From NCBI GenBank assembly GCA_013001965.1, contig JABDLA010000160.1:1-34727 (forward strand): a DNA stretch of 34,727 nucleotides, read 5' to 3'. Positions 1 to 7,140 of this stretch are shown here, one piece after another. Source of the DNA: Flavobacteriaceae bacterium (GTDB lineage Bacteria; Bacteroidota; Bacteroidia; Flavobacteriales; Flavobacteriaceae). The stretch's first letter is position 1. Each line of letters opens with the position of its first letter. The notes below the pieces were generated by a model, which ran no database searches, was not told where the DNA came from, and was given only the letters and a program-made list of their open reading frames with translations. The position numbers and the translations under genes were made by a program.

Positions 1-860
1 AAATAGGTGCCATATTGCTTCATGAGCGCCGCAGTTTCCTTATCCATCATCGAACCATGTTCAATGGTCTGTACGCCTGCTCTAATGGCACGTTTCATGC
101 CTTCCACACCATGCGCATGCGCGGCAACGCTCATTCCATATTCATTTGCGGTTTTCACTATTTCATCGACCTCTTCCTGGGTAAATTGTGGATTATGTCC
201 ATTCTTACTAACACTTAAAACACCTCCGGTAGCTGTAATTTTTATAAGGTCAGCACCATTTTTGTAACGCTGCCTTACCGCTTTTCTGGCATCGGCCGGG
301 CTATTGATCACACCTTCAGCTGGCCCCGGATCACCCATTAATTTTTTACTCATGCCATTGGTTGGATCGGCATGGCCACCAGTAGTGCCAATTCCTTTTT
401 CAGCAGTAAAGATGCGTGGCCCTTTAATCTTTCCTTTGGCAATGGCATTTCGTAAAGCAACATTAACACCGCTTCCACCAAGATCCCGAACAGTTGTAAA
501 GCCTGCCATTAAAGTTCTGTTAGCAATATTAACAGCACCAAAAGCCACATCGGCAGGATTATTAGTGAAGCGGTCCAAGTAGCGTGTTGGACTTGTTTCC
601 CCTTCAATATGAACATGCATATCAATGAGTCCAGGCATTACGGTTTTATTCTTCAGATCAATAACCGTGTCCTCTGCATTAGACGGATTGATAAAGCCAT
701 CGGATACAGACTTAATGGTATTACCGGAAACAACAATAGTCTTATTGGTGAGCACCTTTCCATTCTTGGTGTCGATTAATTTTCCACAATGCAAATAACT
801 GTCCTGAGCAGTTGAACTCAAGCAAAAGAGTATTGCTATAAAAAAGAATAAATTTTTCAT
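1..860 (-). CDS. Secreted amidohydrolase, imidazolonepropionase-like (partial, C-terminus off window)
   Basis: Reading leftwards from the ATG at 860 gives 286 codons before the window edge, so the C-terminal part is missing. The first 19 residues are a Sec signal peptide (hydrophobic core FFFIAILF, cut probably after STA), so the enzyme should act in the periplasm or outside. Metal-ligand motifs of the amidohydrolase superfamily are in order: DMHVH at 80-84, a lysine in LIKITATGG at 207 that is normally carboxylated, HAHG at 248-251 and EHGS at 267-270; the final catalytic Asp lies off window. These motifs match the imidazolonepropionase/prolidase-like subgroup (Xaa-Pro dipeptidase or carnosinase-type annotations are common), but substrate cannot be read from the sequence. 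It lies 36 bases downstream of galE on the same strand; no clear promoter is visible between them. Confidence 0.88.
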   Translation of the reverse strand, partial: MKNLFFFIAILFCLSSTAQDSYLHCGKLIDTKNGKVLTNKTIVVSGNTIKSVSDGFINPSNAEDTVIDLKNKTVMPGLIDMHVHIEGETSPTRYLDRFTNNPADVAFGAVNIANRTLMAGFTTVRDLGGSGVNVALRNAIAKGKIKGPRIFTAEKGIGTTGGHADPTNGMSKKLMGDPGPAEGVINSPADARKAVRQRYKNGADLIKITATGGVLSVSKNGHNPQFTQEEVDEIVKTANEYGMSVAAHAHGVEGMKRAIRAGVQTIEHGSMMDKETAALMKQYGTY

Positions 861-896
861 AAGTGATGAGTTAGGTTTTAAAAATGAAGGACTAAG

Positions 897-1922
897 TTAG
901 GAATTTTTTCTAAGTTCCTGTTCCCATTTCCAGGCCGAACGCATGGCGTCGTCTAAAGTCAATTCGGCCTCCCAACCCAATTCGGAATTCGCTTTGCTAG
1001 TATCGGCATATGCCGCTGTGATATCACCTTCACGCCGCGATGCAATTCTATACTTTAGTTTCTGGCCGGAAACACGTTCAAAAGCCTTTACAACCTCCAG
1101 AACTGAGCTTCCTTTGCCGGTTCCTAAATTAAAGGTTTCTAAATTCGATATGTTTTGACCGTTGAGGACACGTTTTAATGCCACAACATGGGCTTTAGCC
1201 AAGTCTACCACATGAATATAATCACGAATACAGGTACCGTCTTCGGTAGGATAATCATCTCCAAATACCGATAGTTCTTCGCGCATCCCAATGGCTGTTT
1301 GAGTGATGTACGGCACCAAATTTTGAGGAATTCCAATTGGGAGTTCGCCAATTTTAGCACTCTCGTGAGCACCAATCGGATTAAAATAACGCAAGGAAAT
1401 AACCTTGAGATCTTTATTGATCTTACATAGGTCGGCAAGAATCTCTTCTCCTATTTGTTTGGTGTTCCCGTAAGGCGATTCGGCTTTTTTTATCGGTGCA
1501 TCTTCAGTAATGGGCAAAATATCGGCCTGGCCATAGACCGTACATGATGAACTGAAAATAAAATTTGACTGATCTAATTCTTGAATGCTTTCAAGGACAT
1601 TTATCAGAGAAACGAGGTTGTTCTCATAATACAATAAGGGTTGTTCAACACTTTCTCCAACAGCTTTACTGGCCGCAAAATGAACAACGCCTACAAGGTC
1701 TGAATGCGTTTGAAAAAATGTCTTTACTTTAGATTTAATCCGGAGATCGATCTGTTCGAACAACGGCCGTATAGACGTAATTGATTCGATCCGATCTAAA
1801 AATTCTATTGATGAATTTGACAGGTCATCTATGATAACAACTTCAAATCCTTCATTTTGTAATTCAACAACTGTATGCGAACCAATAAATCCCAATCCAC
1901 CGGTTACTAAAACTTTAGCCAT
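897..1922 (-). CDS. galE: UDP-glucose 4-epimerase
   Basis: GalE interconverts UDP-glucose and UDP-galactose in the cytoplasm, feeding galactose into LPS and capsule. The 341-residue protein is an extended short-chain dehydrogenase of normal family length. The NAD-binding GGLGFIG sits at 8-14, the SSSCT segment near 124-128, and the catalytic pair Tyr151 and Lys155 in SPYGNTK; the C-terminal RREGD motif of sugar-nucleotide epimerases is also present. I chose the ATG at 1922 over an upstream in-frame TTG at 1928 because the Rossmann strand then starts at residue 3, as in homologues. The ATG overlaps the stop of the upstream aminotransferase by 8 bases (ATGGCTAA), which suggests translational coupling. 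A 4-epimerase acting on N-acetylated UDP-sugars would look similar. Confidence 0.93.
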   Translation of the reverse strand: MAKVLVTGGLGFIGSHTVVELQNEGFEVVIIDDLSNSSIEFLDRIESITSIRPLFEQIDLRIKSKVKTFFQTHSDLVGVVHFAASKAVGESVEQPLLYYENNLVSLINVLESIQELDQSNFIFSSSCTVYGQADILPITEDAPIKKAESPYGNTKQIGEEILADLCKINKDLKVISLRYFNPIGAHESAKIGELPIGIPQNLVPYITQTAIGMREELSVFGDDYPTEDGTCIRDYIHVVDLAKAHVVALKRVLNGQNISNLETFNLGTGKGSSVLEVVKAFERVSGQKLKYRIASRREGDITAAYADTSKANSELGWEAELTLDDAMRSAWKWEQELRKNS

Positions 1923-3069
1923 TGACAAATGCTTTTACTTTGGAAGTAATAAATTCAATTTGTTCATTATCGAGTTCGGTATGCATTGGTAATGAGATCA
2001 CCTCCTTGACCAACTGATTGGTCACCGGGAAATCAGCCTCATTATATCTTGAATCCTGATAGGCTTTTTGATTATGTAATGGAATTGGATAGTAGACACC
2101 ACAGGGTATACCGTTTTCGTTCAGATGTTTAACAAGTGCATCACGATCAGTATTTTTGACCTTAAGTGTATATTGATGAAAAACATGGCAATCACAATGT
2201 TCACAGATTTCTGCGCAGTTTTTAACGGTTACCGGCGTTATAATATGTGGTTCATTCCTAAAAGCTTCATCATATTTTCGTGCAGCTGCCTGTCTTGCTT
2301 TATTATAATTGTCGAGATGTGTCAGTTTCTCATTTAAGATGACAGCCTGAATAGAATCAAGTCTCGAATTCACACCAACAACATCATGGTGATACCGTTC
2401 GTACATCCCATGATTCACCACGCCTCGAATAATATGTGCCAGCTTATCATCGTTTGTAAAGATAGCACCACCATCACCATAACAGCCCAGATTCTTCGAT
2501 GGAAAAAATGAGGTTGAGGCGACATGTCCAATTGTTCCGGCCTTCAATTTACTGCCATTTTCAGATACATAAGACGCACCGATGGCCTGGGCATTGTCTT
2601 CAATAACATAAAGATCATGGGCCTCTGCCAATTTCATCAAGGCATCCATATTGGCACATTGACCAAACAAATGTACAGGAACGACAGCTTTGGTCCTGGT
2701 TGTGATAGCACGCTCAACAGCCTTAATATCAATATTAAAAGTATCAGGCTCAACATCAACGAGAACCGGAGTCAGTCCTAATAACGCTATGACCTCTACA
2801 GTAGCGGCAAATGTGAAATCGGCGGTGATGACCTCATCACCTGGCTTTAGGCCTAATCCCATCATGGCTATTTGCAATGCGTCAGTACCGTTGGCACATG
2901 GAATAACATGTTTAACCCCTAAATAGTTTTCAAGGTTCTTTTGAAATTCATGAACCTTGGGGCCATTGATAAATGCCGTGGATTCAATAACCTCAAGAAC
3001 CGAGCTATTGACCTTTTCTTTTATATGCTCGTATTGACCTTTTAGGTCAACCATTTGTATTTTTTTCAT
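1915..3069 (-). CDS. DegT/DnrJ/EryC1/StrS family sugar aminotransferase
   Basis: A PLP-dependent fold-type I aminotransferase of the family that adds an amino group to keto-sugar nucleotides for surface glycans. With the ATG at 3069 it has 384 residues and begins MKKIQMVDLKGQY, as WbpE/WlbC-like members do; an upstream in-frame ATG at 3093 would add eight residues. Visible features are the phosphate-binding CANGTDAL segment, Asp158 in VIEDNAQ, which contacts the PLP ring nitrogen, and the Schiff-base Lys192 in SFFPSKNLG. A Cys/His-rich insert (CEHCDCH) lies near residue 300. It overlaps galE by 8 bases and is divergent from waaA, so a role in LPS or O-glycan amino-sugar synthesis is likely. 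The exact nucleotide-sugar substrate is not determinable. Confidence 0.9.
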   Translation of the reverse strand: MKKIQMVDLKGQYEHIKEKVNSSVLEVIESTAFINGPKVHEFQKNLENYLGVKHVIPCANGTDALQIAMMGLGLKPGDEVITADFTFAATVEVIALLGLTPVLVDVEPDTFNIDIKAVERAITTRTKAVVPVHLFGQCANMDALMKLAEAHDLYVIEDNAQAIGASYVSENGSKLKAGTIGHVASTSFFPSKNLGCYGDGGAIFTNDDKLAHIIRGVVNHGMYERYHHDVVGVNSRLDSIQAVILNEKLTHLDNYNKARQAAARKYDEAFRNEPHIITPVTVKNCAEICEHCDCHVFHQYTLKVKNTDRDALVKHLNENGIPCGVYYPIPLHNQKAYQDSRYNEADFPVTNQLVKEVISLPMHTELDNEQIEFITSKVKAFVNG

Positions 3070-3123
3070 AGGATGCGAAAATACAAAAATCATTCATCTA
3101 AAGCCAATCAATTAATATAAAGA

Positions 3124-4383
3124 ATGTATTTTAGCTTGAAAGAAAAGCTATTGCGAAATCTCTATAACATCCTAACTTATATTGCTGATTTTCATTTGCG
3201 GATCATTGCCCTATTCAATGATAAAATAAGGCGAGGTGTCAAAGGGCGAAAACAGACCTTTGAGAAGCTTCGCTCAACGATTTTTTCAACTGACAAAACG
3301 CTTTGGTTTCATTGCGCTTCCCTTGGTGAATATGAGCAGGGGCTTCCCGTATTCGAAGCCATAAAAACAATGTACCCTGATCATAAAATTGTGCTTAGTT
3401 TTTTTTCGCCCTCGGGATATGAAGCTAAAAAAAATACAGCCATTGCCGATCTCGTTATTTACCTGCCTTTAGATTCCCTAAAAAATGCCAAACTAATTCT
3501 TGACCTAGTCCATCCTGACCTTGTGGTTTTTGTAAAATATGAGATCTGGCCCAATTACTTACTCGAGATCAAGATACGGAATATCAAGTCCATATTGATA
3601 TCAGCGATATTCAGACGAGATCAGGCCTATTTTAAAATCCATGGAAAATGGATGCTTCAAGCGCTCGCTGGTTTCGACAAAATTTTTGTTCAGAATGAAA
3701 GCTCCCAACAAATTTTAAAGGACAATGGCATTACTCAGGTGGACGTTTCCGGAGACACCCGATTCGATCGGGTTTACAACCAGCTCTCGGCTAATAATAC
3801 AGTCGATTTTATTGAAGAATTTAAAGCAGGAAAATTGTGTATTGTAGCCGGCAGCACATGGCCTGAAGATGAAAAATTACTGGCGAATTTTATTAATGGG
3901 TCTGCCGATGATCTCAAATTTATTATCGCTCCCCACAATATCAAACCGGCTCAAATTGAACATCTAAAAAAAGCCTTAACCAAAAAGGTCGTCTTATATA
4001 CCGAGAAGGATAATAAAGATCTCGCCGGCTACCAAGTGTTGATCTTAGATACGATAGGCTTGCTCTTTAAAGCCTTTAATTATGCATCTATAGCACATAT
4101 TGGAGGCGCTGTTGGAACCACAGGGCTTCATAATACCCTGGAGCCCGCAGTTTTTGGAATTCCGATAATCATAGGACATAATTATGAGAAATTTCCGGAA
4201 GCTCATGACATGATAAATCTTGGTGGTATGTTTTCAATTTCAAATGCCTCTGAACTGCATTCTATATTAAATAAACTCATCCTAGACCCGACTTTCCGAC
4301 GCGATATTGGAGCGAGAAATCTGGATTATATCGAGAAAAATCGAGGTGCTGTGATCCAAATCCTTGATTATATACGTAAATAG
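3124..4383 (+). CDS. waaA: 3-deoxy-D-manno-octulosonic acid (Kdo) transferase
   Basis: WaaA (KdtA, GT30 family) transfers Kdo from CMP-Kdo to lipid A precursors at the inner face of the cytoplasmic membrane, the first step of LPS core synthesis. The protein has 419 residues, the usual length. The N-terminal stretch is hydrophobic/amphipathic and would anchor the enzyme. The catalytic region FHCASLGEYEQG contains Glu69, matching the general base of the family. The C-terminal half shows the GT-B nucleotide site: AGSTWPEDE, APHNIKP, and a GG.VG...HN..EP..FG.P segment ending in IGHNYEKFPEA. The start at 3124 lies only 54 bases from the divergent aminotransferase ATG, so the two share a short control region. 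It is the only gene here clearly committed to lipid A/LPS core. Confidence 0.95.
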   Translation: MYFSLKEKLLRNLYNILTYIADFHLRIIALFNDKIRRGVKGRKQTFEKLRSTIFSTDKTLWFHCASLGEYEQGLPVFEAIKTMYPDHKIVLSFFSPSGYEAKKNTAIADLVIYLPLDSLKNAKLILDLVHPDLVVFVKYEIWPNYLLEIKIRNIKSILISAIFRRDQAYFKIHGKWMLQALAGFDKIFVQNESSQQILKDNGITQVDVSGDTRFDRVYNQLSANNTVDFIEEFKAGKLCIVAGSTWPEDEKLLANFINGSADDLKFIIAPHNIKPAQIEHLKKALTKKVVLYTEKDNKDLAGYQVLILDTIGLLFKAFNYASIAHIGGAVGTTGLHNTLEPAVFGIPIIIGHNYEKFPEAHDMINLGGMFSISNASELHSILNKLILDPTFRRDIGARNLDYIEKNRGAVIQILDYIRK

Positions 4384-4485
4384 TAGCATAAAACAAGTTG
4401 ATCTTAAAAAAATGTTAAAAAAACGTTGTAAGATCGATTAAGATGTTTTTAATTGCATAAATATTTAACATTTAAATCACTAAAA

Positions 4486-4860
4486 ATGAAAAAATTAATT
4501 CTGAACATTTTCTTAGCAGTTACACTTTGTTTCTCGTTAGCTGCATGTGACTCATGTAGTAAAGAAGCTGATAAAGCTGCTGACACTGTTGAAGGTGCTG
4601 CCGATGCGGCTACTGAAGCGGCTGATGATGCTGTAGATGCAGTGGAAGAAGCTGCTGATGATGCTAAAGATGCGGCTGAAGATGCTGTCGAAGAAGTTAA
4701 GGACGCTGTAGAAGAAGCTGTGGATAGCACAACTGCTGCAGTTAACGATGCCGTTGAAGGCGCTAAGGATGCAGCTGGTGAGGCTGTAGATAAAGCCAAA
4801 GATGCTGCTGCCAACGAATTGGGTAAAGCATCTGACAAACTAAAGAAAGACAATAACTAA
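4486..4860 (+). CDS. Small Ala/Asp/Glu-rich lipoprotein with amphipathic helical repeats
   Basis: A 124-residue protein starting at the ATG at 4486 (MKKLILNIFLAV). The signal peptide ends in a good lipobox, SLAAC, with Cys21 as the lipidated residue, so it is probably membrane-anchored in the cell envelope. The mature part is almost entirely Ala, Asp, Glu, Lys and Val in short imperfect repeats such as DAVEEAADDAKDAAED, which predicts one long, acidic, amphipathic helix or coiled coil without Pro or aromatic residues. This resembles LEA-like or apolipoprotein-like helices seen in several short bacterial lipoproteins; function is unknown. It stands alone, with 102 bases upstream and a strong terminator downstream. 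An open frame of similar length on the opposite strand is a by-product of the GCT/GAT/GAA-rich codons. Confidence 0.85.
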   Translation: MKKLILNIFLAVTLCFSLAACDSCSKEADKAADTVEGAADAATEAADDAVDAVEEAADDAKDAAEDAVEEVKDAVEEAVDSTTAAVNDAVEGAKDAAGEAVDKAKDAAANELGKASDKLKKDNN

Positions 4861-4880
4861 TATTGACTTTTAAAGACATT

Positions 4881-4911
4881 AAAAAGGCCTTGGAAATTCC
4901 AAGGCCTTTTT
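4881..4911. terminator. Bidirectional intrinsic terminator between lipoprotein gene and yegP
   Basis: AAAAAGGCCTTGG (4881-4893) pairs perfectly with CCAAGGCCTTTTT (4899-4911) around a 5-base AAATT loop. The A tract on one side and T tract on the other let it serve both converging genes, which stop at 4860 and 4933. Confidence 0.92.
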
Positions 4912-4932
4912 AATTATAGAACTTATGATATT

Positions 4933-5262
4933 TTAGGAATTATCAACAACAGAAGCCTTAGGCGCGTTTTTTCTAACAGACGCAATTCCGTTTTCCATAG
5001 CAGAGTTAGATGAATACATTTCACTACTTCCAACGACTTGTCCGTTAGTAGATTTTAGAGTGAAATACGGGCTTCCATTTTTTGCTTTCATTCTTTCGAA
5101 GTTCGCATCCTTTTTAGAGTTGTTCCTAACAGAATCAATCCCGTTTTCACATCCAGATCGAGAGGAATACCCCTGACTTGATAAAATTACCTGTCCATTT
5201 CCAGCTTTTAAATTAAATCTGAATTTACCGGCTTTGTCTTTTTTGATTTCAAATTTTCCCAT
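4933..5262 (-). CDS. yegP: YegP family protein, two DUF1508 domains
   Basis: A 109-residue cytoplasmic protein made of two tandem DUF1508 repeats, residues about 1-52 and 56-104. Each has the pattern (F.FNLKA.NGQVI..S..Y.S...C.NGI.SVR.N), seen as RFNLKAGNGQVILSSQGY and YFTLKSTNGQVVGSSEMY, with NGIDSVR and NGIASVR after them. Length and duplication match E. coli YegP (about 110 residues). The domain folds as a small beta-beta-beta-alpha unit; the biological role remains poorly defined, and links to stress responses are tentative. Start ATG at 5262 is supported by the MGKFEIKKDKAGKFRF beginning typical of the family. It is a single-gene unit, convergent with the lipoprotein gene. Confidence 0.93.
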   Translation of the reverse strand: MGKFEIKKDKAGKFRFNLKAGNGQVILSSQGYSSRSGCENGIDSVRNNSKKDANFERMKAKNGSPYFTLKSTNGQVVGSSEMYSSNSAMENGIASVRKNAPKASVVDNS

Positions 5263-5299
5263 TTTTTTATTTGTTTATTTTATTAAGATTAATGTTTCT

Positions 5300-5327
5300 C
5301 AAAAATAAGAAAAAGAAAGCGAACAAA
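5300..5327 (-). promoter_or_regulatory. Candidate Bacteroidota-type promoter of yegP
   Basis: On the minus strand TTTG (5327-5324) is followed after 16 bases by TATTTTTG (5307-5300), an exact TAnnTTTG -7 element. The spacer is slightly short for the consensus. The start codon is 38 bases downstream. Confidence 0.5.
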
Positions 5328-5693
5328 AAAAAATGGGATGGACTTCGTTGCGCCCGGCTGTCGGTAGATTGATTCGCATATCTATAGCCCGTAAAATACC
5401 GGGTCAAAATAGGTTGTTTAAGATGTCGTTTTTCTATGTTTTCTGCGGTTCATCGATAGATAATTTTCAAGAAATTTAAATAAACACCCTTTCACCTAAT
5501 TTATTAGCATAAAATCCCAATTATTGTCGGTTAGTGCTGTCTTTTCGTAATTTAATCTTGCACATTTATTATTCAACCTTTCTGTCCTTACCCAAATCGG
5601 GGACCTGTATAGTCAATTTACACGAACAACTTTCGAAAAATCATAAGACGATTTTATGCCTTGGCATGGGATCTATTATTAAATCTGTTTATT
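5328..5693. other. Intergenic stretch, no convincing gene
   Basis: About 370 bases between the yegP promoter and the next gene. No frame looks coding. A short stem CCCG(TA)aaa(TA)CCGGG at 5388-5403 resembles, but does not equal, the CCCGT/ACGGG palindromes in the tRNA repeat region further on. A weak hairpin, CATAA...TTATG, lies near 5642-5658. A possible -7 element, TAATCTTG (7 of 8 consensus positions), lies about 140 bases upstream of the next ATG; support is weak. Confidence 0.4.
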
Positions 5694-6353
5694 ATGAAAA
5701 AGAAAGTTTTTATCGGGTTATTTTTGGGCTGTTCATTAATCGTTTTCGGACAAAAAGGAGCTAATTATCCCATGGATGGCATGTATGGCGGCGTTGAAAG
5801 CGGCGCAGCATATGTCAAGGTCAATGGCTTTTTTGGCAGTGAGGCCAGAGCCAATGCCGAGGACGAATACCTCACAAAAGAATTTACCAAAAGCGTTGTT
5901 AGTTTGAATCTTGGTTATGGAAAATACCTGGGCGAATCCTTTATTGCGCTTGAAGCACATCACTCCCTTTACACCAAGAAAATCTCGGAGTCATTCACTC
6001 AAAGTGATTTTAATTTTGATCTTTCCATTTCATCCAAAAGTGAGTTAGACCTTGTAATTGGAAGAAAAATAGGAGCAAAAAGTCTGTTAACCTTACGCGG
6101 CGGCATTGCCTTTTCCAATATCAATATCACTGCCATCAGTGATCTTGATAATGATCTCTATGTTTTGGATAAACAGTGGAACGGTTATTCCCTGGGCTCA
6201 GGTTATGTGCATGGAATTAGTGATAATCTCTCCATAAAAACAAAGTATAGCCTAACCTTCTTTAATAATAAACAATTTCCCAATACAGACTCTAAACTGG
6301 TTGACAACAGAGCTACCGTGAGTTTTATTTATCGTATTTGGACTAAAGAATAA
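5694..6353 (+). CDS. Putative outer-membrane beta-barrel protein, unknown function
   Basis: 219 residues from the ATG at 5694 (MKKKVFIGLFLGCSLIVFGQ), where the first 20 residues form a Sec signal peptide ending in FGQ, common in Flavobacteriaceae. The mature part alternates polar and hydrophobic/aromatic residues (VVSLNLGYGKYL, FIALEAHHSLY, LSIKTKYSLTFF) and ends in an amphipathic strand, ATVSFIYRIW, which fits an eight-stranded OmpA/OmpW-like barrel. The very last residues, TKE, are not the usual terminal aromatic. I cannot assign it to a named family. It stands alone, after a 431-base gap and before the tRNA repeat region. An upstream in-frame TTG would add 11 residues but would spoil the signal peptide. 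Confidence 0.75.
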   Translation: MKKKVFIGLFLGCSLIVFGQKGANYPMDGMYGGVESGAAYVKVNGFFGSEARANAEDEYLTKEFTKSVVSLNLGYGKYLGESFIALEAHHSLYTKKISESFTQSDFNFDLSISSKSELDLVIGRKIGAKSLLTLRGGIAFSNINITAISDLDNDLYVLDKQWNGYSLGSGYVHGISDNLSIKTKYSLTFFNNKQFPNTDSKLVDNRATVSFIYRIWTKE

Positions 6354-6440
6354 GTGCTTGTTAGCGGGAATTGCCTTGCGACGATCCTCTCCGTCGGCAA
6401 ACAGCTCCTAATTATCCCGTTTTACGGGAGCTTCAACATT

Positions 6441-6569
6441 TTGAAAAAAGAAAGACCGCAAAGGGTCTCTTTATTATTTCAGAAAAACAGCCGAAATGAA
6501 CTTCGATGTTTTTCTGAAACAAAAAAGCCAAGACTTTTGTCTTGGCTTTTTATCTGTACTGAAGGCGGA
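6441..6569. repeat. Diverged cassette copy A (related to 6703-6833)
   Basis: Starts with TTGAAAAAAG, then hairpin AGACC(6453-6457)/GGTCT(6464-6468), then a long hairpin with a perfect 13-bp stem TTTCAGAAAAACA (6477-6489) / TGTTTTTCTGAAA (6507-6519) and an inner CGAA/TTCG pair, then the terminator-like stem at 6522-6551, then TCTGTACTGAAGGCGG, identical to the sequence over the tRNA-Leu 3' end. The same element order occurs in copy B. Confidence 0.8.
6522..6551. terminator. Terminator-like hairpin in cassette A
   Basis: AAAAAGCCAAGAC (6522-6534) pairs with GTCTTGGCTTTTT (6539-6551) around a TTTT loop. With A and T flanks it could stop transcription from either side, including read-through from the barrel gene on the plus strand. 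Confidence 0.75.
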
Positions 6570-6702
6570 ATTGCCTTCGGTGAATCTCGCCTAGTCATCT
6601 TGAAACTAAAAGCCTCATCCGCTCTAGCGGATATCTTTTTTGATTTCCTTTTTCCATGAATGCAAGCGGGAATTAGCTACGCTGAGTCCCAGTATCAACA
6701 TC

Positions 6703-6833
6703 TTGAAAAAAGCTAGACTGCGATGCAGTCTCTATTTTGTTTCCATCAAATGCGCTAAAGCAAGCTTTGCGATTTTTCGGAAACAAAAAAGCCAAGACCT
6801 TCGTCTTGGCTTTTTATCTGTACTGAAGGCGGG
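6703..6833. repeat. Diverged cassette copy B, running into tRNA-Leu 3' end
   Basis: Same order as copy A: TTGAAAAAAG, hairpin AGACTGC(6715-6721)/GCAGTCT(6725-6731), a long bulged hairpin closed by GTTTCC(6739-6744)/GGAAAC(6779-6784) with inner AAAGC/GCTTT, CGC/GCG and AAAT/ATTT pairs, then the identical GCCAAGAC stem, then TCTGTACTGAAGGCGG. The hairpin arms differ from copy A but remain paired, while the joining segments are nearly identical. Confidence 0.8.
6786..6815. terminator. Intrinsic terminator immediately downstream of tRNA-Leu
   Basis: AAAAAGCCAAGAC (6786-6798) pairs with GTCTTGGCTTTTT (6803-6815), loop CTTC. It begins five bases past the tRNA-Leu 3' end in the minus direction, with a T tract on that strand, so it most likely ends the tRNA transcript. 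The stem equals that at 6522-6551; only the loop differs. Confidence 0.85.
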
Positions 6834-6906
6834 ACTTGAACCCGCACGGGCATTACTGCCCATTGGATTTTAAGTCCAACGTGTCTACCAATTCCACCAC
6901 TTCAGC
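6821..6906 (-). tRNA. tRNA-Leu (anticodon TAA)
   Basis: 86 nt on the minus strand. Acceptor GCTGAAG pairs with CTTCAGT (first pair G-T), discriminator A at 6821. Anticodon stem TTGGA/TCCAA encloses loop CTTAAAA, anticodon TAA, reading UUA codons. The long variable arm (TGGGCAGTAATGCCCGT) is the class II feature expected of leucine tRNA. T-arm is GCGGG-TTCAAGT-CCCGC. CCA is not encoded. It lies downstream of tRNA-Gly and its two repeat units, probably on one transcript. Confidence 0.96.
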
Positions 6907-6926
6907 AACTTTGGTATATTCTTGTA

Positions 6927-7140
6927 GAGCGAAAGACGGGATTTGAACCTCCCGTAAAACGGGACAGGCGCGACCCGGGTCGCTCAATCAAATATTTATA
7001 AATATCTCCTTAGAAATATTTTGATTCAATCTTGAGCGAAAGACGGGATTTGAACCTCCCGTAAAACGGGACAGGCGCGACCCGGGTCGCTCAATCTAAT
7101 ATTTATAAATATCTCCTTAGAAATATTTTGATTCAATCTT
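6927..7140 (-). repeat. Two 107-bp tandem repeats carrying the tRNA-Gly 3' end with a palindromic insert
   Basis: Units 6927-7033 and 7034-7140 differ at a single base (A at 6990, T at 7097), and the first 23 bases repeat a third time as the 3' end of the intact tRNA-Gly. Read on the minus strand, each unit has GGGTCGCG, then a 19-base segment CCTGTCCCGTTTTACGGGA, then GGTTCAAATCCCGTC and CTTTCGCT of the tRNA; the intact tRNA has the same flanks without the segment. Each unit also holds the 14-base palindrome GCGACCCGGGTCGC, an outer pairing GAGCGA/TCGCTC that closes a roughly 59-nt domain, and an AT-rich part with AATCAAATATTT facing AAATATTTTGATT. No coding potential is seen. Confidence 0.93.

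Larger units (their letters stand above)
6354..6820. repeat. Degenerate tRNA-tail/hairpin repeat region downstream of tRNA-Leu
   Basis: Non-coding stretch between the barrel gene stop and the 3' end of tRNA-Leu, made of related cassettes. Three T-arm-like segments begin (plus strand) at 6363, 6564 and 6665 with AGCGGGAATT, GGCGGAATT and AGCGGGAATT; they resemble the GGCGGGACTT of the real tRNA-Leu T-arm at 6827. After each comes a CTTGAAA-type or TTGAAAAAAG block and one or more hairpins. Hairpins visible are AGACC/GGTCT (6453-6468), a 13-bp stem (6477-6519), ATCCGCT/AGCGGAT (6617-6632), AGACTGC/GCAGTCT (6715-6731), a bulged stem (6739-6784), and two terminator-like stems. The cassettes look duplicated and then diverged. 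Short open frames crossing here are not credible genes. Confidence 0.75.

Noticed and set aside
4449-4853. 134-codon open frame opposite the lipoprotein gene
   Set aside because: Ser/Ala-only translation is the mirror of GCT/GAT/GAA codons; the plus-strand reading has a signal peptide and lipobox.
5534-5764. 76-codon open frame before the barrel gene
   Set aside because: It overlaps the signal-peptide region of the real gene in another frame and has no recognisable pattern.
6354-6873. Short open frames (about 100 and 77 codons) on the plus strand
   Set aside because: They run through hairpins, repeats and the tRNA-Leu gene, and their translations have no protein-like pattern.
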